The notes under the pieces: model-generated
Told to the model about the DNA's origin: nothing
Database searches by the model: none
What the model saw: only the letters and a program-made list of their open reading frames with translations
Source: Bdellovibrionota bacterium
GTDB taxonomy: Bacteria; Bdellovibrionota; Bacteriovoracia; Bacteriovoracales; Bacteriovoracaceae
Length of the DNA: 18,673 nt
Reading direction: 5' to 3'
Assembly (NCBI GenBank): GCA_030836365.1
Contig: JAURQB010000214.1
Location: 1 to 18,673 of the forward strand
Shown: positions 6,207 to 13,835 of the stretch, piece after piece
Layout of the letters: every line of letters begins with the position of its first letter
Numbering within the stretch: position 1 is the first letter of the stretch
Position numbers and translations under genes: made by a program

Positions 6207-7139
6207 TGATTCACTTAGGTGAATCTCAATAGTCTTTATATTACTTTCTAATCTATTTTTGATCTTAATCATATACTCTTCGATCATTCGCTTAATATTT
6301 GGGGTTGCTTGGGTTTCTATATTAAGCTCTTTAATGAGGGTTAATAATGTCGTTGAGGCATGATGAAAATCATGAATCCAGGGATTTATTGCTTTTTCAT
6401 GTTGAGAAACTTCTTTTTCACAAAGTTCAGTTAGGTCGTCGATAAGTTGAAAAATAATACCCGTAGATTTTCCAATATTTCTGGCGGTATGAGTAAATGA
6501 GCCTGCTTTTGGACTTAGTAATGTTCCTCCTAAAAGACAGCAAGTAAAAAGGTTCGCTGTTTTTAGCTGATGTATTGTCAAAATATTTTGAAAATTGAAT
6601 ACTTCATTATCCTGCTTCAGGTCCATGTATTGCCCTAGAATTAATCCTTGAGGGCCACAAAGTTTTGAGAACTCTCTTATTATTTGGACAGTATTTGGGT
6701 GTTCTATTGAAGCAAGTGTTTCGTAAGATAAATTTAAAAGGCCATCACCGGCCAGAAGTGCGATCCATTCATTATATTTCTTATGCGTACTAAGTTTACC
6801 TCTACGATAATCATCATCATCCATACATGGGAGGTCATCATGAAGTAGTGTGTACACATGATGAAATTCAACAGCACTGCTTAATTTTTGGACATTCGGA
6901 TAGTCGGCAGTATTAATATTATTTATATCGATGTCTGATAAGTCACAAAAACATTTCCATACAAGATTTGATCTAAAAAGTTTTCCGGCCGGTAATATGG
7001 CATAAGAAAATACCTCATAAAAATCTTTGGGCAAATTACTTTCTAGGTAGTATGCGAGGTGGCTTTTAAGATCGTTTGTAATTTGAGTGTTCAGTGAGTT
7101 CATGGAACTGTTTATCTCATGTGTCAATGCCCTTGACAA
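6180..7139 (-). CDS. Trans-type polyprenyl diphosphate synthase (IspA-like) with altered motifs
   Basis: The family condenses isopentenyl diphosphate with an allylic diphosphate to make farnesyl or geranylgeranyl diphosphate. The first Asp-rich motif is intact: DDLPCMDDDDYRRG (101-114). KTA (193-195) and GQYMDL (169-174) are also present. Other key sites differ. The usual G-K-R-x-R-P is G-K-L-F-R-S (52-57), and the second Asp-rich motif, usually DDxxD, is DDLTE (234-238). The usual downstream G-K-D region is not recognisable. It may therefore be an altered-specificity or accessory-type synthase. The longest frame starts at a TTG (7139) with no good ribosome site. The internal ATG at 7103 (residue 13) is an equally plausible start. 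It lies 24 bp after gspN, likely the last gene of that transcript, and its 3' end overlaps the convergent merR-like gene by 27 bp. Confidence 0.8.
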   Translation of the reverse strand: MSRALTHEINSSMNSLNTQITNDLKSHLAYYLESNLPKDFYEVFSYAILPAGKLFRSNLVWKCFCDLSDIDINNINTADYPNVQKLSSAVEFHHVYTLLHDDLPCMDDDDYRRGKLSTHKKYNEWIALLAGDGLLNLSYETLASIEHPNTVQIIREFSKLCGPQGLILGQYMDLKQDNEVFNFQNILTIHQLKTANLFTCCLLGGTLLSPKAGSFTHTARNIGKSTGIIFQLIDDLTELCEKEVSQHEKAINPWIHDFHHASTTLLTLIKELNIETQATPNIKRMIEEYMIKIKNRLESNIKTIEIHLSESLGPIISNL

Positions 7140-7163
7140 CGAACTTTTGGCTAAACAGGCTTT

Positions 7164-8087
7164 CTATTTTACTTTAAATTGTGGTTTGTTCACGCCGCCT
7201 TTCATTTCAAATTGATAATAGCCTTGGCTCTTCTTTTTACCATTTAACATTAACCCAATAAGGGGAATACTTTTGTTTAGTTCGTCTGTGAAATTGAACT
7301 TTCCTTCAATATCAAGGGTTAATGACCTCAGTGATTGGGGCGTTTTTATTTCTCCTTGGGCCAAAATCTCTGCAACATCCCCTTTACTACCAAGTTTTAG
7401 ACTATTTACTTTAATAATATTTTTCTTTGAAAAACCAATATTGATTACATTTTCCTTCAGTAATAGTGGCGGCAAAATAAAACCTTGAATTTCTTGCTCT
7501 GAAAGTTGAAGTTGGTTGATGTTAAGTTCTACTGTGCCATTATTAATCTTAGAATACTTACCACTAATTAATCCATCAGCTGTTAATGTCCCTTTGGCTT
7601 TTATTGGTGCATCTGCAATTTTTATTAAATTTTTAAGTTCTACTTGTTGGTTGTCGATAACAATTTTAAAGCCTGATGTACCTGCTGAGAAATTGAAAGC
7701 TATAGGAGGGTCAACTTTTTCTAACTTGATAATAATTTTTAACCTTACTCCCAGTGGAGAGAAACTAATCCCCCTGAAGCCGATATAGATATTTTCAAGT
7801 GATGAAATGTATGCGGGGCATTTATCATCAAACTTGAACTGCGATAGATTCAAACCTAGGCTTAGGTATTCGAGTTCTGTGGAACTCACTTTTGGATGGC
7901 ATGAACGACTTATTTTCAAATTATCGTTGGTCAATTTTTGAACTGTTGACGCCATATCAATGTTTCCACCGAAGCCGATTAGTAAAAATATTAAGCCCGC
8001 GATGGGAAGTATTTTTTTTACAGGGCCTGGAAGATTGTAGTTAATCACTTCATTTGACTGTTCAATATCTTTTTTTACTTTATTCAC
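7164..8087 (-). CDS. gspN: Type II secretion system protein GspN
   Basis: GspN is an accessory inner-membrane/periplasmic component of T2SS, present in only some bacteria and of unsettled function. This 307-residue copy has a short cytoplasmic start, one membrane segment at about residues 25-41, and a long beta-rich periplasmic domain. That domain has repeated strand patterns such as IYIGFRGISFSPLGVRLKI and a closing GGVNKPQFKVK, typical of the AsmA-like GspN type found in delta-proteobacterial operons. The identification depends mainly on its place after gspM plus this layout. It starts with GTG overlapping the gspM stop by 4 bp (GTGA), with AAGGG just upstream, so translation is coupled. 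Confidence 0.78.
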   Translation of the reverse strand: MNKVKKDIEQSNEVINYNLPGPVKKILPIAGLIFLLIGFGGNIDMASTVQKLTNDNLKISRSCHPKVSSTELEYLSLGLNLSQFKFDDKCPAYISSLENIYIGFRGISFSPLGVRLKIIIKLEKVDPPIAFNFSAGTSGFKIVIDNQQVELKNLIKIADAPIKAKGTLTADGLISGKYSKINNGTVELNINQLQLSEQEIQGFILPPLLLKENVINIGFSKKNIIKVNSLKLGSKGDVAEILAQGEIKTPQSLRSLTLDIEGKFNFTDELNKSIPLIGLMLNGKKKSQGYYQFEMKGGVNKPQFKVK

Positions 8088-8701
8088 TTTTTGACCCTTG
8101 CTTCAAATGAAAAAGCCAAATTTAATAGGTTATCCTTTTCTCTTTTGGTGATAATTATTTCATTAAATGCTCTTGGTCTCGCGCCCTCTATTATATCGAG
8201 AACATTAGTAACTTCTTTTGTTCCTAATTTATTAACTTTGCCCTCTATCTGAATAACTTGAACGTCTCCAATGGTCTCAATTGTCTCAGCAGAGTTAATA
8301 TTTATGTCCTTAAGTGAAACTCCAGCGGATCTGACTTTGTTGTAGATGTATTTGGATAGACTATTAGATGACCTAAATTCTCTCGCTGGTATTAAATTTT
8401 TAAGAGAGCTTTTCATCGCACTTTCTTGTGATTCTATTTTTTTTACTTTCTCTATGAGATCTTTTAAATTGTTGTTTTCTGTTAGTGCACTGTTGTTCGA
8501 GATGCCAAATATCAGACATATGGATAATGGTAAAATACTGATCAATGCGCCAAAGCTTATGTGAATTATTTGTTGATACCTCTCAGAGAAGTGTAGGTCA
8601 ATTTGGCCATTAAGTTTGGATAATTTATTTTGAGAAATCGTAACAAATAGATTCTCCATTTTCTCATCAAGCTTTTTAAAAATATTTAATTTACTGGCCA
8701 T
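8084..8701 (-). CDS. gspM: Type II secretion system protein GspM
   Basis: GspM is an inner-membrane assembly-platform protein that pairs with GspL. This 205-residue copy has the expected topology: a cytoplasmic stretch of about 46 residues, a single membrane segment at about 47-66, a coiled-coil region (about 75-100), and a periplasmic ferredoxin-like domain. The latter is suggested by a helix (LSKYIYNKVRSAGVSL) and strands (VQVIQIEGKV, AFNEIIITK). It is longer than the usual 160-170 residues because the cytoplasmic start is extended. The sequence is poorly conserved in the family, so position between gspL and gspN is important evidence. It begins 6 bp after the gspL stop, with AAGG upstream of the ATG. 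Confidence 0.82.
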   Translation of the reverse strand: MASKLNIFKKLDEKMENLFVTISQNKLSKLNGQIDLHFSERYQQIIHISFGALISILPLSICLIFGISNNSALTENNNLKDLIEKVKKIESQESAMKSSLKNLIPAREFRSSNSLSKYIYNKVRSAGVSLKDININSAETIETIGDVQVIQIEGKVNKLGTKEVTNVLDIIEGARPRAFNEIIITKREKDNLLNLAFSFEARVKK

Positions 8702-8707
8702 GGATAC

Positions 8708-10291
8708 TTACCTTACAACTATTTCGTAATTTGATTCACTAATTTCAATTACATTATCACCAAATTTACTTTGTAATTCCTGAAGTGTTTTCTTTTTCTC
8801 CGTTAAAGAAATGATTTTCACCTCACTTGAAATACTTTTTTCAAAAATTGAAATTTTCGTCATATTTATATTTTTTATTATCTTAGCCTTGCTTAAAAAG
8901 TCATAGAGCTTTTCTGTTGGCAGCTCTAATTCTTTATTAAGAATTACTGAATTTTCTTTGATTTTTTCGAGCCTTGGTTTGATGAGGGTTTTTAATTTTT
9001 GATGATTTCTTCTGTAAGCTACTTGATCTCTTTTGCCTAAATTCAAGGTTTTTGACTTGAGAACTGTTTTTAATTCACGATTTGTTTTATCTCTATTCAT
9101 TTCAATAAAAATTCTTTCAATTGATAGAAAGAAAATTAAAACCATAGAAAAAATGAGTGCTCTAGATGCAAAAAAAGCGGAGTTTGAAGCAGTATTGGAG
9201 TTTCCACTTGAAAGCTTAAATTGATCTTTTAAAAAATTACCAGGCTTTCCGGATTTTGAGTTGATTACATTTAAAGCCTGATGGGTAAAAAACTCGGTAT
9301 ATTCAATAGAGTTTGAAAAACCATTGAGAGAAAGGCATTCTGTTTCAACTTCAAGCTGTTCCGTAAGGAAACTATCGATGTTTTCCATTTTAGACATTCC
9401 GCCTACAATAAAACACTTTTCTATTTCCATAGATGTTTTTGAACGAAATGCGAGATCCCATTTGGCAAAATCAAGAATCATTGGCTCAAACGTTTTTTCC
9501 ATTAGCTTCGCAAAGAGTACTTGATCTTGATCTGCAGTTGGGTAATCTGCTGTTGAAAATAGAAACCCATTCTCTTCCTTAAAAACTTTTGCCTCATGTA
9601 AATCAAGTTCGTAGTTATCAGCAATATTTTCGTCAATATTTTGGCTTCCAACATTTGAGTAATGATTAAATACCAGTTGTCCGTTTAAAAAGAAATAGGC
9701 TTTTGTCTGTTGTTCACCCATATCAAGTATAACGAACTGTCCACTGGGCAATGGAGAAGGAAGGGGGGTGACGGAAAACTTTGGTTTTTTAAAAATTTCT
9801 ATTAAATTTAAGTAAATACTTAACTCAGTAGTCACCAAGTTTGGAAATAATCTATTGGCTTTGAGCTGATGGTGTACTTGTTGAAATAAATCCTTGTTTA
9901 TGAGAGAGAGACATATGTTGGATGATTTTTTGTCTATTTTATAGATGTGCTCAATCCAGTGCATTGATTGACTACCTGATGGCAGAGACTCATCTAATTG
10001 AAAGGGAATCATCATATTTATTTTGTTTTTGGCAGCAACGGGGAGATTGATCGTTCTACTTGTTGTTAAAAAATAGGGTAAAATAATGACGAGCTTCCCT
10101 GACACTTTAAGCTCTTGATGGATTTGGCTAATTTCATCAATCGTTTCTTTTAAAAAGTCAGGGTCATTGATCTCTAGTTTATGTTGGTAGGGGATTTTTT
10201 CTGTTTCTTCAAAAAACTGATTGGTCTTCGCTTGGGAGGAGTTACTTACCTTCAGAAAGTTTGATCCAATCTCATAAATAATCATTTTCAT
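8708..10291 (-). CDS. gspL: Type II secretion system protein GspL, PilM-like actin fold
   Basis: GspL links the cytoplasmic ATPase GspE to the membrane platform. The large cytoplasmic part (about 1-360) has an actin-like fold resembling PilM. A phosphate-1-like motif FVILDMGEQQTKAYF lies at 186-200 and an adenosine-type motif FIVGGMSKME at 294-303. One membrane segment follows at about 377-393. After it comes a charged helix and a periplasmic ferredoxin-like domain (NMTKISIFEKS and KIISLTEKKKTLQELQS). At 527 residues it is longer than the typical 380-400. The ATG at 10291 has no visible Shine-Dalgarno sequence, and a second ATG two codons on is possible. Unlike its neighbours, it is separated from the gene before it (gspK) by 90 bp. 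Confidence 0.87.
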   Translation of the reverse strand: MKMIIYEIGSNFLKVSNSSQAKTNQFFEETEKIPYQHKLEINDPDFLKETIDEISQIHQELKVSGKLVIILPYFLTTSRTINLPVAAKNKINMMIPFQLDESLPSGSQSMHWIEHIYKIDKKSSNICLSLINKDLFQQVHHQLKANRLFPNLVTTELSIYLNLIEIFKKPKFSVTPLPSPLPSGQFVILDMGEQQTKAYFFLNGQLVFNHYSNVGSQNIDENIADNYELDLHEAKVFKEENGFLFSTADYPTADQDQVLFAKLMEKTFEPMILDFAKWDLAFRSKTSMEIEKCFIVGGMSKMENIDSFLTEQLEVETECLSLNGFSNSIEYTEFFTHQALNVINSKSGKPGNFLKDQFKLSSGNSNTASNSAFFASRALIFSMVLIFFLSIERIFIEMNRDKTNRELKTVLKSKTLNLGKRDQVAYRRNHQKLKTLIKPRLEKIKENSVILNKELELPTEKLYDFLSKAKIIKNINMTKISIFEKSISSEVKIISLTEKKKTLQELQSKFGDNVIEISESNYEIVVR

Positions 10292-10381
10292 AATAATATT
10301 TTATCAAAAACTAAATATTTAGCTAGAAAATAGCCTAATTCTACCAGTTTTAATGGGACTTAATTATTATTCATTATTTTT
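10292..10381 (-). promoter_or_regulatory. Non-coding gap before gspL with possible extended -10 promoter
   Basis: This 90-bp AT-rich gap breaks the otherwise nearly gapless gspG-N run. On the minus strand, TAGAAT (10343-10338) is preceded by TGG, giving a TGn extended -10 form about 45 bp before the gspL start. The -35 region is weak (TAATTA at 17-bp spacing). A 12-bp perfect palindrome (CTAAATATTTAG, 10311-10322) lies between this element and gspL. An internal promoter for gspL-M-N-prenyl synthase is possible but unproven. Confidence 0.3.
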
Positions 10382-11731
10382 CTAGTAGGCAATGTTGATA
10401 ACTCTTGGTTCCATTAGCTCCACCGGGGGAGCCTTTTTCTTTGTTTTCTCTTTCGTTTTACTGGTTTTCTTCTTTTTCGTCTTACTCTCTTCAGGCTGAG
10501 GTAAAATTGGAAGGTCAATAAAAGCATTTAGGGTATAGTTACTATTATTAAACTTTCCATTGGATGTTATTTTAAACAGCTTACCCGCAGGGCCGAAATG
10601 GTAACCTGCTTTTAAAAAAAGTTCAGTTCTTTGTTGAAACATACTTGAGTCAAAATCAAGTGTTTCGGTGCAGAGGCGTTTAAAGTCTTGAAAACTATTT
10701 AGTGGAGTAGGGTCAACTTCAAGCTCCTCATTTCCATCGCGTTGAAGAAAGAAGTCATTTACTTGCTCATCTGTTAGTTCCGGAAATATTAGTCTTAAGT
10801 GTTTTTCATTTATTTCGTTAATTGGGATAATCGCAGCGGCATAAACTGACAATCGGTCGATCACTAGATTCACTATTTCATCATCCCAGCCTGCTAATTG
10901 GTAAAGTTCACTGATATGCTCAAGAGGTGCATGTTTAGGATCAATATCTTTTTCTGAATATAAAATTTCAATATCAGTTTTTTGGTCATCTTTGAAAAGC
11001 TCATTTCTTGACACATAATACTTGAGCTCTTTAATTAACATTACTGGGTCAAGATCGGAGTAGTTTGATGCAAATTCTTCATCTTCCTCAATTTTTTGTT
11101 GTAATCTTTCACTCAGCAACTCAACAAAGGCTTGCTCATTGTTAATCAAGTTTTCTTTTTGATCATTTGAGGATTTGTTGTCTTTCTTTTCCGAATTATC
11201 ATCCTCATCATCTTGGGGATCTTCGTCTTTATCTTCATCACGCCTATCTTCATCCTGGTCTTTACTCTCTTTGATAAATGGAACACTTAAATTATTTGGA
11301 TTTAAAAAATTTGAAATTGATTTAACCTCTACCATTACTTCTCCATTCATATATGTGTTGTCAGAGAACTCTTTTAGAAGGGTTTTTTGAATCAGGTTCA
11401 GGTTGTCTATATTGACGGGGAGAGGGAAAATAAAGGGTTGGGTAATCAGACCTTCTATTTTCTCTGGAGAGACGACTGACTTGAGACTTTCATTTTTTTC
11501 GAGCATATTAAATGCCTCTTGATACATCTTGAGCTTACTTCTAGCGAAATTTAAGCCGGACTCGGCATTAAGCCTCGCTTGAAAAGAGTCTTGTTCGTTG
11601 TAGACTTTGATCTTATTGATTGAGGTGTTGTAGGTGAAAGTGGCGAGTAAAAAAGTAAGAAGAGCAATACTGCTCATTACCAGAAGTAATCCGACTCCAT
11701 TTTGATTTCTGACAAGACTTATATATTTCAT
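10382..11731 (-). CDS. gspK: Type II secretion minor pseudopilin GspK with acidic insert
   Basis: GspK is the largest minor pseudopilin and caps the pseudopilus tip with GspI and GspJ. The prepilin leader ends at G12 (QNG then VGLLLVMSSIALLTF). As is usual for GspK, the conserved Glu at +5 is missing. After the N-terminal helix comes the GspK domain with helix-hairpin-helix-like segments (ELYQLAGWDDEIVN and PINEINEKHLRLIFPELTDEQ). Two low-complexity parts are unusual: a strongly acidic Asp/Glu stretch at residues 155-193 and a Lys-rich stretch at 417-436 near the C-terminus. At 449 residues it exceeds the usual 300-330, and the insert and tail account for part of this. The ATG follows the gspJ stop TAG directly, with GAGGAAG upstream inside gspJ. 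Confidence 0.88.
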   Translation of the reverse strand: MKYISLVRNQNGVGLLLVMSSIALLTFLLATFTYNTSINKIKVYNEQDSFQARLNAESGLNFARSKLKMYQEAFNMLEKNESLKSVVSPEKIEGLITQPFIFPLPVNIDNLNLIQKTLLKEFSDNTYMNGEVMVEVKSISNFLNPNNLSVPFIKESKDQDEDRRDEDKDEDPQDDEDDNSEKKDNKSSNDQKENLINNEQAFVELLSERLQQKIEEDEEFASNYSDLDPVMLIKELKYYVSRNELFKDDQKTDIEILYSEKDIDPKHAPLEHISELYQLAGWDDEIVNLVIDRLSVYAAAIIPINEINEKHLRLIFPELTDEQVNDFFLQRDGNEELEVDPTPLNSFQDFKRLCTETLDFDSSMFQQRTELFLKAGYHFGPAGKLFKITSNGKFNNSNYTLNAFIDLPILPQPEESKTKKKKTSKTKEKTKKKAPPVELMEPRVINIAY

Positions 11732-12616
11732 CTAATTGTCTTCCTCAATGATTTGATCTTCTTCAGGAATATTGAAACCATTTCGATTCGTCGATTTAGA
11801 AGAATTTGTTTTTCCTTTTTTCGCGAGCATTTTCTTTTTAAGGTCTTCTATAGGGTCAAAGTCAGGCCAGAGAATTCGATAAGTCTTAACTTCAGTGTTT
11901 TCATTTCCATTAATGTCTCTCCAAATCAGTTGAAACTTGAGAGATTTTCCCAAGTACTTCGCATCCTCTGATATTGTGTCTGACCATTCTTGTTTCTTTT
12001 CGTCCCAAAAGAAAATTTCAATTTTTAATATATTAGTTAAAAGAGGAAAGGCTGGAGTATTGCCCCAATCGAGCTCAGAGGTAAATATGTTCTCACCAAT
12101 TTCTTGTCGATAAAGTATCTTTAACTCAGAGTCATCTGGATTTGTCGCGATAAAGTAACGAACCCAGCTAAAAGTTGATTCCTTTTCATCTTCGTATTTT
12201 CGCCTGTGCCCAGATGAAAAGAAGATAATTTCAGCATTTTTTTCATAAAAAATGGCCGGGATTGGGTGGCCATCCTCTGTGGTTCCATCATACAGGTTAT
12301 GTTCTTTATACTTTTGGTTAATGGGAAGCTTGTCAGCTTCTTTGTAATAGTCGTTATTGTCTTGCTCATTCTCTGCTATACCCATTGGCGGAGAAAAGTA
12401 AAGTGGACTATAGATACTCGAGAAGTCACGTTCAAATTTTTTTAGAGCACTAACGATTTGAACAAACTCTTCGTCTTCAATAGTCACTTTTTCGGCCGTA
12501 TCTGTGGACTGAGAAACAATTTGAAAAACACCAAGGGCCATAAAACTCAGAATTGCAATGGCAATTAAAATTTCAATTAGGGTAAAGCCTTGATTATTTT
12601 GAATAGAGTCCCTCAT
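11732..12616 (-). CDS. gspJ: Type II secretion minor pseudopilin GspJ
   Basis: GspJ is a minor pseudopilin of the tip complex with GspI and GspK. The prepilin leader is MRDSIQNNQG, followed by FTLIEILIAIAIL with Glu at +5 (E15), so prepilin peptidase should cut after G10. The periplasmic part has the GspJ features of an early FERDFSSIYS helix (about 73-82) and beta strands with aromatic pairs (STFSWVRYFIA, KIEIFFWDEK, KFQLIWRDING). At 294 residues it is longer than the usual ~200 because of an added charged tail (about 255-294), first Lys-rich and then acidic. Its ATG overlaps the gspI stop in TAATG, with GAGGG 6 nt before it, so it is translationally coupled. Confidence 0.9.
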   Translation of the reverse strand: MRDSIQNNQGFTLIEILIAIAILSFMALGVFQIVSQSTDTAEKVTIEDEEFVQIVSALKKFERDFSSIYSPLYFSPPMGIAENEQDNNDYYKEADKLPINQKYKEHNLYDGTTEDGHPIPAIFYEKNAEIIFFSSGHRRKYEDEKESTFSWVRYFIATNPDDSELKILYRQEIGENIFTSELDWGNTPAFPLLTNILKIEIFFWDEKKQEWSDTISEDAKYLGKSLKFQLIWRDINGNENTEVKTYRILWPDFDPIEDLKKKMLAKKGKTNSSKSTNRNGFNIPEEDQIIEEDN

Positions 12617-13134
12617 TAGAAACCCTCAAGCTTTACTTTTGCATTTGGATTCATGAGCCACGCTGTAGCCTCCATTTGTTGTTTTGTCTCTTTATGTCTT
12701 ACGGTTACCCTCATTTGCCATAACAATTCTTTCAAATTTTTACTCACATTTTCTAAAACTTTCGTCTGAACTGTTTCTTGGGCGTTGTTAGTGGATTCAT
12801 CTCCTTCACTTTTGCTTAATTGCGAGAGGTCAGGCAATTGAAATTCAAACCATTCTATTTTTGTTTCAAAGTTCTCAAAATCCTCAATTGTTTTGTAATC
12901 ATTTTCGGTTGTGATAAGTAAGCCTGGTGTAAACTCAGGTGGGTTGATGATTATTTCATTGACCTCTTTTTCAAGTAAGTTTTTTAGTTGGTATTCAAAT
13001 CTCATATTTGATGAATCTGCTAGATTATTCCCTTGGCTGACAACAAATGCGGTGACAAACATTGAAAAAACTGTCATTGCGATCATGATTTCTAATAAGG
13101 TAAATCCATTATTGCTTAACTTTCCCGCTCTCAT
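12616..13134 (-). CDS. gspI: Type II secretion minor pseudopilin GspI
   Basis: GspI is a minor pseudopilin thought to start tip-complex assembly. The leader MRAGKLSNNG is followed by FTLLEIMIAMTVFS, placing the prepilin peptidase cut after G10 and the conserved Glu at E15. The typical A-x-x-x-G-N-N-L turn appears as SQGNNLADSSNMR (33-45). The C-terminal half ends with the family-type WQMRVTVRH strand. At 172 residues it is longer than the usual 120-130. The extra length is a polar loop rich in Ser, Glu and Asn around residues 105-125. The ATG overlaps the gspH stop by 4 bp (ATGA), and GAGGAC lies upstream inside gspH. Confidence 0.88.
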   Translation of the reverse strand: MRAGKLSNNGFTLLEIMIAMTVFSMFVTAFVVSQGNNLADSSNMRFEYQLKNLLEKEVNEIIINPPEFTPGLLITTENDYKTIEDFENFETKIEWFEFQLPDLSQLSKSEGDESTNNAQETVQTKVLENVSKNLKELLWQMRVTVRHKETKQQMEATAWLMNPNAKVKLEGF

Positions 13135-13835
13135 TTAAGGTAGTCCTCGAACATGGTGAGCATCGTATTATATTTTACATCATCAACTTCATCGTATTCA
13201 TTAAATTCTAATTTTTGATAGATTTTTTCAATATCAGTCATAAAAGGAGAAACCACGATGGCGATGATCTCTTCATCTGAAGCCATGAAGATGATGACGG
13301 CGTCTTTTTCTCCGCTAGGATAAAAATGAACGCTTGGGTAAAAGTCAAAAATAATTTTTTTATCCTCAAGCACGCCAATACCGAGTACTTGAATGCTCTC
13401 ATCTATCTTTAAGTTAGCTTCGTCTATATCAGTTATAGGGAGAAAGTTCCGGTCAAGTTTTTTAAGTTCTTCTTCAATTTCTAAAATTTGGCTTTCGGTT
13501 AAATTATCTTTTTCAGGAACTTTTTTTGCTGGAAGAACAAAGTTCTCATCAGGGCCATACTCAATAGAAAAACCTTGAGGTGGTTCTTCAAGTTTAAATT
13601 TTAAACGAATAACTTTATTTCTTAGAGGAGCTTCATCACTCGCATAGTTTATTGCACGTTCAATCTTTTTTGATTCACTTTCTAGGAGTTGCCTGGACGT
13701 GAAATTATAATTAAGCGCAAAAGAAAATACTAAGCTCATTAGAGCTAGTGCAATTAAAATTTCAATGAGGGTAAAACCTAAATTTGAAAAAAGAGGGTTT
13801 TTAGTCCTTTTTTTCATATAGGTAGATGTCTGCAT
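13131..13835 (-). CDS. gspH: Type II secretion minor pseudopilin GspH
   Basis: GspH is a minor pseudopilin, usually placed between the tip complex and the GspG fibre. The motif NLG then FTLIEILIALALMSLVF gives the prepilin cleavage site after the Gly and the Glu at +5. The later part has GspH-like strands (KVIRLKFKLEEPPQGFSIEY and IIFDFYPSVHFYPSGE). I chose the ATG at 13835 because GAGG sits 6 nt upstream (complement of 13842-13845). The frame also extends to a GTG at 13850, and another ATG lies at 13817. With the chosen start the gene overlaps the 3' end of gspG by 35 bp, so its ribosome site lies within gspG. The protein is 234 residues, against roughly 150-190 for typical GspH. Confidence 0.85.
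   Translation of the reverse strand: MQTSTYMKKRTKNPLFSNLGFTLIEILIALALMSLVFSFALNYNFTSRQLLESESKKIERAINYASDEAPLRNKVIRLKFKLEEPPQGFSIEYGPDENFVLPAKKVPEKDNLTESQILEIEEELKKLDRNFLPITDIDEANLKIDESIQVLGIGVLEDKKIIFDFYPSVHFYPSGEKDAVIIFMASDEEIIAIVVSPFMTDIEKIYQKLEFNEYDEVDDVKYNTMLTMFEDYLK

Noticed and set aside
7273..7788. Two plus-strand open frames across gspN with hydrophobic stretches
   Set aside because: Both are antisense to gspN beta strands and lack ribosome sites; gspN is supported by coupling to gspM.
10311..10322. Perfect palindrome CTAAATATTTAG as an operator
   Set aside because: Twelve AT-rich bases in an AT-rich gap arise easily by chance; no second copy was seen at the other intergenic gaps.
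11175..11390. Plus-strand Ser-rich open frame
   Set aside because: It is the mirror of the Asp/Glu-rich insert of GspK; repeated GAT/GAA codons read in reverse give Ser and Phe.
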